This document shows, in pieces, positions 12,760-23,880 of a stretch of 64,000 bases of DNA. A program made the translations under genes and the position numbers. The notes beneath the pieces were generated by a model, which saw only the letters and a list, made by a program, of their open reading frames with translations, had not been told where the DNA came from and did no database searches. The number at the start of each line of letters is the position of its first letter. The first letter of the stretch is position 1. Source of the DNA: Symsagittifera roscoffensis (lineage: Eukaryota > Xenacoelomorpha > Acoela > Convolutidae); contig NC_087065.1 in the NCBI RefSeq assembly GCF_963678635.1, positions 63,704,973 to 63,768,972 of the forward strand, read 5' to 3'.

Positions 12760-12959
12760 NNNNNNNNNNNNNNNNNNNNNNNNNNNNNNNNNNNNNNNNN
12801 NNNNNNNNNNNNNNNNNNNNNNNNNNNNNNNNNNNNNNNNNNNNNNNNNNNNNNNNNNNNNNNNNNNNNNNNNNNNNNNNNNNNNNNNNNNNNNNNNNNN
12901 NNNNNNNNNNNNNNNNNNNNNNNNNNNNNNNNNNNNNNNNNNNNNNNNNNNNNNNNNNN
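12760..12959. other. Assembly gap (200 N)
   Basis: Exactly 200 consecutive N. The round length suggests a default or estimated scaffold gap. Repeated sequence flanks it on both sides, so distance and order across it are uncertain. Confidence 0.99.
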
Positions 12960-13109
12960 TTCACGATGGCCCCATCTATTCTGTCTATCGTTGCCAGAAA
13001 CCTTGTGAGTGCTCGTTGATGGCAGAGCAGATTTGTTCACGATAAGATTGATCTTTGATTCATCTTCTCTGACCTCAGTTTTGACCATTTATTCTCAATC
13101 AATCAAAAC

Positions 13110-13945
13110 TCTATTCCTCATCTTCAAACATGAGGGTATAAAATCATTACCCCCTCCCCCCTGATCGCCTCTTTCAGATGCTACTCATGTAAATCTTTTT
13201 TATACAAAATAGGTTAACTACGTCAAGCGATGAAGTAGGTCAAATCTATTTCTAACAAAAACACATCACTGATCTACATACCAAAAAGCTATTCCAAAAA
13301 ATAGCAAAAACTAGAGATTTCTGAAATTTTTTTCTTGAACCTGAGGTTTTCTTTCCAAAAAGTTGAGATTTTGCACAAAATATTTTCATCTGAAATTACC
13401 ATCTAAAACTCTGAGACCTCTTATAAGACGTTGATAAAACTTTTCTCTATCTTATAAAATAGGGTTAAAAAATTTTAATGTTCAGAAGCTTAAGCATTCC
13501 TAAATCAGCAAAATTGGGAGTTAAAAAAATTGGAAAGATTTTTGTTATTTGCCATCTTGCCATCGGAAAATTTGAACCTTATCTGAATTTAATAATTTGA
13601 AGCTTATCTTGATATAATAATTTTCTATCACTATTAATAAAACATAGCGAAATCTAAACACTATCTTAATACATGAAAAAGTGGGCGCCATAAACTTTCT
13701 GAAACTTACAATCTGCAACTGGTGTAACACCTTTTAATACATTGAGAAACCTAATCCCTATCCTAATACATTGCTTGCAGACCGGATATTTTATTACTCA
13801 TCTTAAAACATGGGGGTCTAAAATCATCCCCTCTGATTGCCCCACTCAGATGCTACTTATGTAGATCTTTTTTTATACAAAATGAGTTAAGTACGTCAAG
13901 CGATGAAGTAGGTCAAGTCAAAAAAACTTTTGGCAGTGAAGATAA
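13110..13945 (+). repeat. Flanking repeat block upstream of the plus-strand BEL/Pao remnant
   Basis: Contains two direct copies of a module about 670 bp apart. The first is at about 13135-13245 and the second at about 13810-13935; each has the CAGATGCTACT(C/T)ATGTA motif, TTTTTATACAAAAT and ACGTCAAGCGATGAAGTAGG. Between them lie the LTR-like blocks 13285-13575 and 13660-13750, which recur inverted at 60-530. This looks like LTR plus leader of the downstream BEL/Pao element, possibly rearranged. Confidence 0.5.
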
Positions 13946-14099
13946 AGTTTCAGATCCACTAGGTTTAAATTGATTCCACCCATATGACACTTATTTATCA
14001 GCCGCCGTGGTGTAAGCGCATGGTTCTAAGCTTTTTCTCCCTAGTTTTCAACACCATTGGATTGGTCATTCCTTACCCTTTGAGATGACGTCCCTCATG

Positions 14100-16270
14100 A
14101 AAAAAAATAAAATTGGAAAACCAGAAGTCATCTGTGAAATGATCCCCTTCCAGAACACTTGATTGAAAAGTCTCTCGAATGACTTCCTTGTCGCAGATCT
14201 AAATTCACTAAAAATCCCGCGCTGCTAACCTCCGTTTGCTTTTGAAAAACTTGAAGTGCAGCATATATTTGGCGATAAGTCACAAAAGGTCCTCGGTGCA
14301 GCTGGATTTCTTCGTGACGCACTTTGTATCTTCAAGAGAGGAAACTCTCTATCAATGTAAGTAAATCGGTAGTAACGCCAAAGAAGGCTCTGTTTATTCC
14401 TAAGTTAGACTTAGAAAGCTACATGATTGGCCACACCACGATCTAAAGAGGATCTTATTTATGTATTTCCTAGCACGATAAATGATGTCGTCAGAAGGAC
14501 AAAAAGCATCAGTGATCTCCATGGGCTCCATTTGTCATCAATGCAACCAGCTTTTGTCGCAAACTGAGCAGGTCCAACACTGTAAGTCACCACCTTAGAC
14601 GAGTGGTATCATGTCGATACCGGAAAAAATCCCGCGGGTACAGGCACTCGAGGCATTGCTATAGAAACTTCAAAAGACAGCAGCTGGATAAAAGATCCAA
14701 GCTTCCTAAGATTTCGTGACAGGTGCATTGGTACCAACATTGAAATAGTCACAAAATCAGGCTCATGGGTCCCGTTGATGATATGATTCATAGGGCCTCT
14801 ACTTCCACTGAAATTCAGCATCAATGAAAACGATCATCAATTGGTATCAATGCGGCTCTTTTGTCAGGTTGCTACGCTAAAAACTTTTACTTCTTTCACA
14901 AAAAAGACATTTGCGTCAGAATTCAAAGTGCTAAATGCATAAGAAACATGTTTACCCCTTTAACTCTCCTGTGGATCTTTGCGCGGGTTTCAGAAATTGC
15001 ACAAGCTTTCTATCTGTAAGCAGATTTAGAAGAAAACTATAACATCATGAATAATTGTCGAGTCAACATAATGAAATAATCTCCTTTCTGGATTTATATA
15101 CTGGGATCTAGAAACCATAGCTATGAAAGCGCCACTGTCAAAAAGCGTAGAGCTGCAGTGTAAATCGGAGCCACACAATTTCAGAACTCATTCTTTCCAC
15201 GGTTTCAAGTTTTAGTTTTATTTGAAATATTTGGATTCCTTTATTTGACTTCCTACTGATCTGATTTTTTTAACTACCTTTTTTTAGCGTAGTTTCCATC
15301 AAATTGGATACAGTTTTGAAATCAGAGCAAAAACATCCACTCAAAATTGATTATCGTCACTCCTCAGTAAAGTCCTTTGTAATTTAATTGCACCGCAAAC
15401 ATGAGCCTCAATCTATGGATTATCTCCGTTCTGGCATCCAGTTGAATTATGCTTTTGGATTTTTAGGTCCTTATTTCGTTTTATCCTTAAACTTTGAACC
15501 GTTAATGAATCTAAGAGAATGCCAGGCATCATTCATCCATCGCAGCTTGGATTGCCTCAGACCCTTTCATATAACGACTTGCCGGATTTCCAAGAAAAAT
15601 AGGGCGTTGTTTTCGCTGCATTGACTACAAGGATCATTCACATAGCCGTCTAATGTTGCTAGTTTTTGAGTATTGTGAGTAAAAATTTTTAACGCCAAGT
15701 GTGGAAACCATCAAAAAATTGGTCTGACAATGGCACGAATTTAATTGGTGCAGAGAAATACCTCGCACCCGCCATTCTTGTCCATCAAGTTGTCTCCTGG
15801 AAAAATTATGTACGTAATTGGGAGACATTGGTCTATTCGATCCTCGCACCACGGAAAATGTTTCATGAAATTCTTCGGACAATTTTCTGCCATGTGGAAT
15901 AGTTTTTATCTTCGCGTCCTCTCAGGCCGATGAGAAGTGACCCTAATGAATTTCGGGCCCTTACAATTAACGATTGCTTGGTGGGACGCCATTCCGTGAG
16001 TTTTCCTTCACTCTCAACAAATGATCATTTCGACCAATGCAAGTATTGCCTCAGCGCACAATCTTACGCCACCGCCATCTGGGCTCAATTTTTACGAGAG
16101 TACTAACTTTCTTTCAACAAACGCCACGTTTGGATTGGCAAGGAAAGTAGACGCCGTGGATGCTAACCTTAGCATGTATCTAAAAATTGAAAAATGGTAT
16201 AAGATGCGATCGCCCACTCCGCACTTGTGAAAACCACTACAGGTAAAAAAGTTCGTTCTATAACAAATAT
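14100..16270 (+). pseudogene. BEL/Pao retrotransposon pol remnant, better copy
   Basis: Colinear, inverted relative to 1.0-2.6 kb, and broken by many frame changes. From about 15390 to 15640 it reads P-Q-S-M-D-Y-L-R and then S-L-D-C-L-R-P-F, matching the block before and at the first catalytic aspartate of integrase. Around 15720-15760 it reads W-S-D-N-G-T-N-L-I-G-A-E-K (second aspartate). Around 15895-15985 it reads S-R-P-L-R-P-M-R-S-D-P-N-E-F and then A-L-T-I-N-D-C-L-V-G-R, the BEL/Pao block normally seen as NSRPLTP..SDP....LTP..FLIGR. Around 16080-16120 it reads W-A-Q-F-L-R-E-Y and then R-H-V-W, matching the W..W..EYL..L..R.KW C-terminal block. This order of five signatures is specific to BEL/Pao integrases as I know them. 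The region 14100-15300 should hold RNase H and linker but I cannot place its motifs. Confidence 0.72.
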
Positions 16271-17049
16271 TCCTCTGTTTCTTGCTTTTTTGGAACCTAA
16301 GATTGTTTCCAATGGAAAAGAAAAAATGAAAAGCTAAATTGTTAAAGTTTAGTTTGAACACAAAAGTCAGTAAATCAAAAACAGACAAACCGCATTGGCC
16401 AAAAGGCCGAGGCAACCGCACACTGGTTCAATTTAACTATGGAAAAAATCATTTTGCGTGGGATTGAGGCCCTCTCACTTTAATTTAATTCGCTTGTTAT
16501 AAATAAGTAATACTTAATAATAATTTGATAAAAATATAAAACCAATCGATTTTGACCCTGTCATTAAATGGCAAAAATGTGCATTTTGTGCATGGTAAGC
16601 GGATTCCGCCAGAGCCGAAAATCAGATTTGTTGCGGAAACCTCAACAAGGCTATTTTTCTTTGGTTTTATTTGTTGTATTGGATTCCAAAAACAAATAAC
16701 TAAGACAATGTAGTTGTTTGTGGAATCTTGCATTTGTTTGTCGATTGAATAATAATTTGTTTGTGATAAACCTGACACACTGTATCGCTTCAGTAATTCT
16801 GCGTGGTTTCTCTGCCTTTTTTTGTGGAACTCGCTACAGTTTATGAAATTCACAAACCAAAAACAAAAAACGTGTGTGTAGTCAAAATGAGATGTTCTAG
16901 AGAAATTTTTAGTGGAATTTGCAAATTGTAAATAGAATTCGCTTTTTGTTTGTATATAAGTTTCGTTTACTGGAAAGTTCACTCTCAATTACTATGTTGA
17001 TCAAAAACCAGTTGAAATACTACACGTTCGAACTCAATTACTGCATCTA

Positions 17050-17165
17050 ACTTCAATCTCATGTCCAGTCAATTACCCAGCTTTTATCTCGAATCCTGTC
17101 AAACACCCTGATTCTATCTCATTTCCTGTCCAAAACACAGTTTTGCCCTCCCTTCCTGCAAACAG
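17050..17165. repeat. Imperfect about 30-bp minisatellite, four units
   Basis: Four successive units follow the pattern (A)AxxACCCxGxTTxTATCTCxxxTCCTGTC: CAATCTCATGTCCAGTC, then TTTTATCTCGAATCCTGTC, then TCTATCTCATTTCCTGTCC, then TGCCCTCCCTTCCTGC. Divergence increases at the ends. There is no open frame through it. Confidence 0.45.
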
Positions 17166-17900
17166 AACAAACTAAAGAAGTCCGCTTTCTCAGTTCTTTT
17201 CAACTTACCTTTTAATTTTACTTTTTTCAAGTATTTTCTGGTTATGTTAGTTTTTATCCGTAAGAAGTTTCACTGTCGCAGCCATAACTTATCTGAACTC
17301 TTTCTGAGCTGTCCCATTGTTTATTTAATACCTATGAACAGTTTGCACGGCATATATTTTTGAACATATCGCTGCAAACTGCACACAGGAAAAAGAAAAC
17401 GCAAACTAGAAAACGATTAGGTTAGAAAGCTTAAAAAGAAACAGTCATAACATCAAATCGTAATCAGTTCAAGTAGTTCATTCCAAGGCACGAAGAAAAA
17501 TCCGGGGTGGACTCGGCCATATACATCGGAATACCTCTCGGTACTTATCGTCGATAGCATATCTACCTGGGCATGCGTTTTTTCGGCATCGAATTGTGCT
17601 CATTAGGAAATCTCTCTGCTCGTTGAACATCCATTTTCCCCAGCACAGAATCCCAAGATTGATGGCATCCAAAATAATTGTGAGGTTATGCTTCCCAAAA
17701 GTTTAGCAGCACACTGTGTAACTGATAAACCAATAGTTTTTCTTTTCTGGTTACTGGTATAGCTACAACAAATATGAATGTTTGCGCTGTTGCTTCCTCA
17801 CTTCCTCATCAAACCAGGCACAAGTGAACAAGCCACATTTTTTTTGGAAAAACTTCAAACTTGCAAAAAAAACAACCAAATACCAAAAATTTTTCTTCTG

Positions 17901-18110
17901 CAAGCTCCGCCAAAACAGCAACATTTTTGTTAAAACTTACTCCGGCAAGTGCTGTTTTCTTTGTCTAGTTGCAACTTCAAAATTGCAACTTCAAAATTTC
18001 AAAATTGCAACAAACAGGCAAATATAAAAAGTGTTTATCAGCAAGCTCCTCTAAAACAGCAGCAAGCTCCGCCAAAACAGCAGTCTTTTTGACGTAAATC
18101 AATCCGGCAT
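17901..18110. repeat. GCAAGCTCCGCCAAAACAGC repeats
   Basis: The 20-mer GCAAGCTCCGCCAAAACAGC occurs at about 17902 and 18063 and a variant with CTCTAAAA at about 18042. A companion motif, ACTCCGGCAAGTGCT (about 17940) and AATCCGGCATGTGCT (about 18102), follows at the same relative distance. This indicates a local duplication of a short module. Confidence 0.5.
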
Positions 18111-18399
18111 GTGCTCGTTTCCACGTCCAATCATGTTTCAAATAATTGAAACGGAACTTTTCGCCAGCGCGCTTCTAACTAGATAATCGATTCTAGACAG
18201 TCGATTTTAACTAGGATCAAATATTTCAGAAATTTTTGCGACCCGGTAAAATGGAGCATAAAATTTTAGGAAATCAGTTGAAATCGATGATTATATAGAC
18301 ACAGATTATCAGGACCCTAGATCTGAGTAATTAGTAGTTAGTTACACATTTGGTTAGTTACTTGATAGATATACTTGCATTATACTGTTGATGGCTGTA

Positions 18400-19132
18400 G
18401 AAAGTTCAAAGAGAAGTCCTTTTCTGGTGACTGATAATAATCAAGGCGACTCAAAAAATCTCATTGCGAGTTTTCAATTTTGTTTGTTTTCTGACCATGG
18501 GCCGAACAAGACCCTGAGGGTTTTAGTTCGTGTCTCGATTTCCCAAAATTTAATCATGAAACTTTTGAAAAGATCAGGTAGTGTTTTTCCGGCTCCCATC
18601 ATTGTTTCAGCACGTGACTCGTTTCTCAAATCTGAGTATCTGCTGTATAAATTGCCATTGCCTGATGGTTCATGTCTCGCAGTATCCTGAAGCTTGTCGA
18701 CCAAACAAACCGTGCACTGGGACGCAAAGGGTCATTGATGTTCCTGATTCTTTTGACGCTCAGTTGGGGGCGTCAAAAGAATCAACAACATCAATGACCC
18801 TTTGAGTCCCAGTGCACGGTTTGTTTGGTCGACAAGCTTCAGGATACTGCGAGACATAAACCATCAGGCAATGGCAATTTATACAGCAAGTACTCAGATT
18901 TGAGAAACGAGTCAAGTGCTGAAACAATGATGGGAGCCGGAAAAACACTGCTTGATCTTTTCAAAAGTTTCATGATTAAGGTTTTTGGGAAATCGAGACA
19001 CGAGCTAAAACCCTCAGGGTCTTGTTCGGCCCAAGGTCAGAAAAAAAACAAAATTGAAAATTCGCATTGAGATTTTTTGAGTCGCCTTGATTATTTTCAG
19101 TCACCAGAAAAGGACTTCCCTTTGAAGTTTCC
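18400..19132. repeat. Large palindrome 1 (arms about 360 bp)
   Basis: Left arm 18400-18759 and right arm 18770-19132 are reverse complements over their full length, with a 10-base loop (TCAGTTGGGG). Each arm contains a frame (leftward in the left arm, rightward in the right arm) that begins V-D-K-L-Q-D-T-A-R-H and includes N-G-N-L-Y-S, which reads like a real protein fragment but which I cannot name. Differences between arms are few (for example TACTCAG against TATCTGC context), so the event is not ancient. Both arms end at the point where palindrome 2 begins. Confidence 0.9.
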
Positions 19133-19158
19133 AGTGAGCATATAAAATTAGAAGCTTT

Positions 19159-19935
19159 TGTAATATTCACCCGGAAATACATACCGACTAAAAAATATAA
19201 AGATCCTAAAACGCCTGGGTAGCCTCTAGATACTGCCTGAATTGCTCCTAACCGTCTCTGTCATAGCCAGTTTGATGTGGTTCTCTTAACATCGGGTCGT
19301 CAAAATTGTTGCTATTTGACGACAATCGGCCGAACCTCGTAAACTAATTTAGTTAAAGGCAAAAATTACAAGCTCAGTGTTGGATTTCAGCATCCCCAGA
19401 CAACAAGGACACTCCTAAAATCAAGGCTACTACATTATCACTATTAAGTTACCATAACGCTATTGTTTTTGGTCAGTAGAGAAAACCATCCTATCCATCG
19501 GTGATGAGTCGACCCTTCTCCTTAACTCCTAGCTTCTCATGATCTGAAATTGAAATTGATGTTTTACAATCTTTTGAGGCCATACCGGGAAGATAAACAT
19601 TAGTTAAACTACAGCATCCAGTTACTCTCCTAGGCCGTACCGGATTCTGGAAAACGTGCAAAAAAGCGTCGTTTTCACGATCGGCTAAGTAGAAGTAAAA
19701 AGCGTAAGAAAGGGCAGAAAAGCGCAGAAAATTTATCATTATTTCATCTGGAAAGCGCAGAAAATTTATCATTAACCAGCGATTGGCGTGTAAAAATTAA
19801 TTGGTCTGAATTGTCGGGAAGCGCCAAGTTGCGTCCAAGAAACTGCAGTTGAGGGAAGGAAAGAAAACTCTACGAACACAAGGATGCTTGTGTCATTAGA
19901 TGAGCTACTTCGACAAACGAGAAGATATCGTTTAA
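19159..19935 (-). mobile_element. Truncated LTR, left arm
   Basis: Ends on the minus strand with TCCGGGTGAATATTACA, matching the TCCGGGCGAATGTTACA end of the full LTRs. Its outer boundary is sharp, while its inner (5') end lacks the TGTGACATTCG start, so the LTR is 5'-truncated at the palindrome centre. Confidence 0.75.
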
Positions 19936-19963
19936 AAACCACCGTGGAGTCTCTCTGCAAGGG

Positions 19964-20722
19964 TTAAACGATATCTTCTCTTTTCTCGAAGTAGCTCATC
20001 TGATGACACAAGCATCCTTGTGTTCGTGGAATTTTCTTTCATTCCCTCAACTGCAGTTTCTTGGACGCAACCTGGCGCTTCCTGGCAATTCAGACCAATT
20101 AATTTTTACACGCCAATCGCTGGTTATTGATAAATTTTCTGCGCTTTCCAGGTGAAAGTGACGGCATGAAGTTCTTACGTTTTTTACTTCTACCTAGCCG
20201 ATCGTGAAAACGACGCTTTTTTGCACGTTTTCCAGAATCCGGTACGGCCTAGGAGAGTAACTGGATGCTGTTGTTTAACTAATATTTATCTTCCCGGTAT
20301 GGCGTCAAAAGATTGTAAAACATCAATTTCAATTTCAGATCATGAGAAGCTAGGAGTTAAGGAGAAGGGTCGACTCATAACCGATGGATAGGATGGTTTT
20401 CTCTACTGACCAAAAAGAATAGCGTTATTGTAACTTAATAGTGATATTGTAGTAGCCTTGATTTTAGGAGTGTTTTTGTTGTCTGGGGATGCTGAAATCC
20501 AACCCTGAGCTCGTAGTTTTTGCTTTAACTAAATTAGTTTACGAGGTTCGGCTGATTGTCGTCAAATAGCAACAATTTTGACGACCCGATGTTAAGAGAA
20601 CCACATCAAACTGGCTATGGCAGAGACGGTTAGGAGCAATTCAGGAACTATCTAGAGGCTACCCAGGCGTTTTAGGATCTATATTTTCTTTTGGTCGGTA
20701 TGTACTTCCGGGTGAATATTAC
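19964..20722 (+). mobile_element. Truncated LTR, right arm
   Basis: Mirror image of 19159-19935 on the plus strand. It includes GAGGTTCGGCTGATTGTCG, GTCAAATAGCAAC, CCCGATGTTAAGAGAACC and the TTCCGGGTGAATATTACA end at 20722. The 5' end of the LTR is missing. Confidence 0.75.
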
Positions 20723-21779
20723 AAAAGCTTCTAATTTTATATGCTCACTGCAACGGGAGGTTTCGCTGCACCATTCTGTAGAATGACAAAAAGGACTCCG
20801 TGGTCTAGGGTAGGTTTTACGAGTCGAGTACCGAGTACTCGTTCCGAATTCGAGTAATTGCTATTTCGAGTTCGAGTTCCAGTTTTATACTCCTAATTTT
20901 GATTTTCCAAGTTCGAGTATTTAAATTTGACGAGTGCTTTTTGAGTATTTACGAGTATTGAATCGTATCAGAGTATTGCTTTTATGTTTTAGCTCATTTT
21001 GACCTCATTTTAAAATTTTACTATTATTTTTATTTTTATAAGAAATACAATTTTTTTAAAAATTTTTTTCTATTAATATTTTTTCTATTTTTTTTCAATT
21101 TTTTCCAAAAAGAAATGTCAGATTCCGAAAAGGACGGGTAAACCCAAGTTCCTCTCTATCCGATGATACTAAAAATAGAGTGGAAGAAGGAGATTACACT
21201 CAAGTCCGCAGTATACAGTGAGTTTTTGGTGGATTATGTGAACAGACTTAAAGCGAATTTGAGCAAAAGACGACAAAACTACAGCACATAAAAATCATTT
21301 GAATTCTGCAAATTAGCGCTCCTATGGGTTCGATGCAGCCTTCTATAACAACGGCGTTTGTGTCTGAAAAACGCACGGGCAAAGAAGATAAGAGTACACG
21401 TCATGCTGCCCCAATCGTGTATGTGTCCAATTCGCCGTTGAATAGGGTTGTGAACGATCGGATTTTCAAAAAAAACATGGCGCCTGCTTGAATACAATCT
21501 AATTGTTAGAAGGTTAGCACCTTAATGAATCCTGCGTACAGTCCTCTTGTTGAACAAATTCGCGTAAATTTTTCGAATAGACCAACTTCTCGTTTGCCCG
21601 TATTGAGTTTTGACAAGTTGACTGTCGTAGGTAACGCCAAGTACATTGGCGATTAATTTTATGCATTGAAGGCAAAGGCACATTCTGTCTTGGATTAGTC
21701 TCTTTCATTACGCCATGTTGACATGAACGAATCCCGAGCCCTCTTGAAGAAAGACTTGCCATGTTTCGGTTTTCTTTTG

Positions 21780-22745
21780 ACGACATTGCAATTATGATTA
21801 CCGATTGCGAGTCCGATGTTAAAAAAATTGCATAGGTGGTAGGCACATTTCACATGCCGCGCCTGTACACATCGTTAATTTATTAGCCAAGAAATTAAAT
21901 TGCAAAACTGAGCCTGAATAAGATGAAGCTGATGACGATAATCCATCCGATTTTGAATCTGAAGAAGAATGTGTGCTAAGAAAGTTCAACTAATGTGTCA
22001 AGCAAGTTCAAAAAGTTGTGAAAATAATAATGAGTTCTTCAACACACAGCGACAATTTAAAAACGCTCAACGTCCCGCAGGGCAACAGCCTCTTGCTCTT
22101 ATCAAAGGAAATTTTACTCGCTGGAATAGCATTTTGGAGTTGTGTTCGCAATTTAACAATCTGAAATTGTACTTAACTGCGGTTGTTTCTCGAGATGTGT
22201 CTGACTTTCCCTGGACAAAACTAGAACACCTGGTAAAAACGTTGAAACCACTTAGAAAAATCACGTTGGATATCTAAAAGAAATCAGGTAACGCAGAGAC
22301 AGTCCTAATTGTTATTGACTACCTAAAGAACCTATCTGAGCAAGAAAAGGCACTCCATTATCCAATTTACTCCGCTTTGGAAAAACCCGTTGATGGCAAT
22401 GATGTGATAGGAGTCCTGATTCGCAACGATGGTCCTTTTTACCGTTTTGTAAGGGCAAAGATCATGGCATCTATTGAGGACGCGCAACGATCAGAGGTAT
22501 CATCATCACACAGGCAAGCACCAGCAGATGAACACAACTATGACGCCACAATGTCTGCTCCCTTGACATTTGCGGAATTCAAGAGAAGGTCAAAGCCAAC
22601 TGATGCTGTTTTTGTTAGAAATGTTGTTAGGAATCTGAAGCCAGAGACTATTGGCCCAGAACGACTGTTTTCCTTCGAGCGACTGAGGAAGAATCACCCA
22701 GACCGAAACGTGTTTCTACACAAGAAAAGTCCCTCTGTGTTATAA
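21780..22745 (+). pseudogene. hAT transposase remnant
   Basis: Plus-strand fragments in more than one frame. About 21790-21830 reads I-I-T-D-C-E-S-D-V, in the place of the TDxAxNM block. About 21852-21890 reads H-A-A-P-V-H-I-V-N-L-L-A-K-K-L, matching the C.AH.LNL block. About 22100-22150 reads I-K-G-N-F-T-R-W-N-S-I, the TRWNS block that is a hallmark of hAT transposases. About 22640-22700 reads I-G-P-E-R-L-F-S-F-E-R-L-R-K-N, in the place of the SERVFS dimerisation block. The product would have cut and moved the hAT element. Stops and frame changes make it inactive. The last fragment ends at a stop just before the inserted LTR at 22747. Confidence 0.6.
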
Positions 22746-22746
22746 A

Positions 22747-23626
22747 TGTGACATTCGACCAGATTGTCGCCAAAAGGCATAACAATTTGAAATTTTATTT
22801 TAACCGTAGACTGGGAAGATTGACAGTTTTGTTAGATTAACTGTTTTAATCGTTCGATTTAACGAATTCGGAAAGGTCAATTTGAAGTGGCGAAATAAAT
22901 TTCAAAAATTCGTACTGAAATATAATCACGTCATGTCCTTGAAATTTCGCTACAACTGAAATATAGTCGTTAATAGAACAATACGGACAGGTTTTCGTGA
23001 AGAAGCAGCAATTTTGACGACTGAAATTGCAATAGGAGCTGTCCGAATTGTAACAATTGTAGCTGCACAATCGTTACCGAAGACTTCCCGAGAATTGGGA
23101 AGAGTTTTGGGACGATTTTACCAGCCTTCCGGAAGGACGATAAGACCGCTCTTCGTCCGGATCCGGAAGGGTCTCGTGAAGGAAACTGTAACTCTATTTT
23201 AAGAAATTTTAGCTTCCTGAGTTGAATTTCATTAAGACCGAAATCATTTTCAGAGTATGAGAAGCTAGGAGTTGAGGGAAAGGGTTGATCCATCTCCGAT
23301 GAATATGATGGTTTTTATCTACTGAACAGAAGCAATCGTAAAATAAAAAAATAATAGTAGCCCTGTTTTTAGGAGTGACCTTGTGGTCTGGGGATACTGA
23401 GACCCAGCCACGAGCTCACTTTTTTGCATGTAAACAAGTATGTCTGAGCGTTCTGACCGATAGCCCAAAACAGTAGCAATTTTGTCGACCCGATGTTAAA
23501 AGGACAACTCAAAGAATTGGCTTTACAAAGACGGTTAGAAGCATGTAGCGGTGTTTAGACGCTAGCCAGTCGTTTTGCAACCTATCTTTATTTTCCGTCG
23601 ATATGTACTTCCGGGCGAATGTTACA
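22747..23626 (+). mobile_element. Solo LTR of the esterase-bearing Gypsy family
   Basis: 880 bp, starting TGTGACATTCGACCAGA and ending TTCCGGGCGAATGTTACA, with the TG...CA form of LTRs. It shares with the LTRs at 24070 and 44880 the landmarks GAAGCTAGGAGTTGAGGGAA, TGGTCTGGGGATACTGAGA, CATGAGCTCAC or CACGAGCTCAC, and GTCGACCCGATGTTA. No internal retroelement sequence is attached, so it is most simply a solo LTR. It lies at the end of the hAT transposase remnant. Flanks (GTTATAAA left, AAAGACTT right) show no clean target duplication. Confidence 0.85.
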
Positions 23627-23880
23627 AAAGACTTTGTGTTATGCGTTTCTGCATTTAAATTTTCATGTTAAAAGTGTTTTTATCGTGATCTCCGAAAAAA
23701 TCAGCATAAAAAATCACCCCTAAGAGTCAAGAGAAGAGATAATGGTTGCGTGATATTTACATTCGAGTATTTGAAAGGCGATTTCGAGTACTTGGTAAAA
23801 TAATCGACGAGTTTTCGGAGTCGAGTAATGGTTGGTTTCGAGTTTCAAGTAGCTACACTTCAGCTTACTCGTAAACCCTG

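Larger units (their letters stand above)
16280..18390. other. AT-rich DNA without a recognised gene
   Basis: A minus-strand frame of 163 codons (16497-16988) is open, but its composition (many Phe, Asn, Tyr, Lys) and lack of motifs give no support for a gene. Short imperfect repeats at 17050-17165 and 17901-18110 are listed separately. Nothing else stands out. Confidence 0.4.
19132..20750. repeat. Large palindrome 2 (arms about 800 bp) made of inverted LTRs
   Basis: Left arm 19132-19935 and right arm 19964-20750 are reverse complements; the spacer is about 28 bases and the inner stem starts GAGAAGATATCGTTTAA. The outer ends (CAGTGAGCATATAAAATTAG and its complement) lie outside the LTR ends, so flanking DNA was duplicated too. 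Both arms carry a diverged member of the LTR family found at 22747, 24070, 35395 and 44880, with landmarks TCCGGGTGAATATTACA, the CATCGGGTCGTCAAAA block and the CTTCTCATGATCTGAAAT block. Confidence 0.9.
20806..23880 (+). mobile_element. Decayed hAT-type DNA transposon
   Basis: Left end GGTAGGTTTTACGAGT (about 20808) and right end ACTCGTAAACCC (about 23868-23879) form short terminal inverted repeats. The 8 bases outside them, TGGTCTAG on the left and TGGTAAAG on the right, agree at six positions, which fits the 8-bp target duplication of hAT elements. Both subterminal regions are rich in CGAGT repeats (20821-20960 and 23764-23850), as is common for hAT transposase-binding regions. The interior holds a broken transposase and a solo LTR (22747-23626). 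The right flank resembles the interior of the local LTR family, so this hAT probably jumped into an old LTR. Confidence 0.6.

Noticed and set aside
12663-13088. Frames that run through the N gap
   Set aside because: Most of their length is N; they carry no information.
16497-16988. 163-codon minus-strand frame
   Set aside because: AT-driven composition, no recognisable domain, no start context or neighbour that supports it. Kept as part of the unannotated stretch.
20815-20960. CGAGT-rich stretch as a telomere-like or simple satellite repeat
   Set aside because: A matching CGAGT-rich stretch lies at the other hAT end, so subterminal transposon repeats explain it better.
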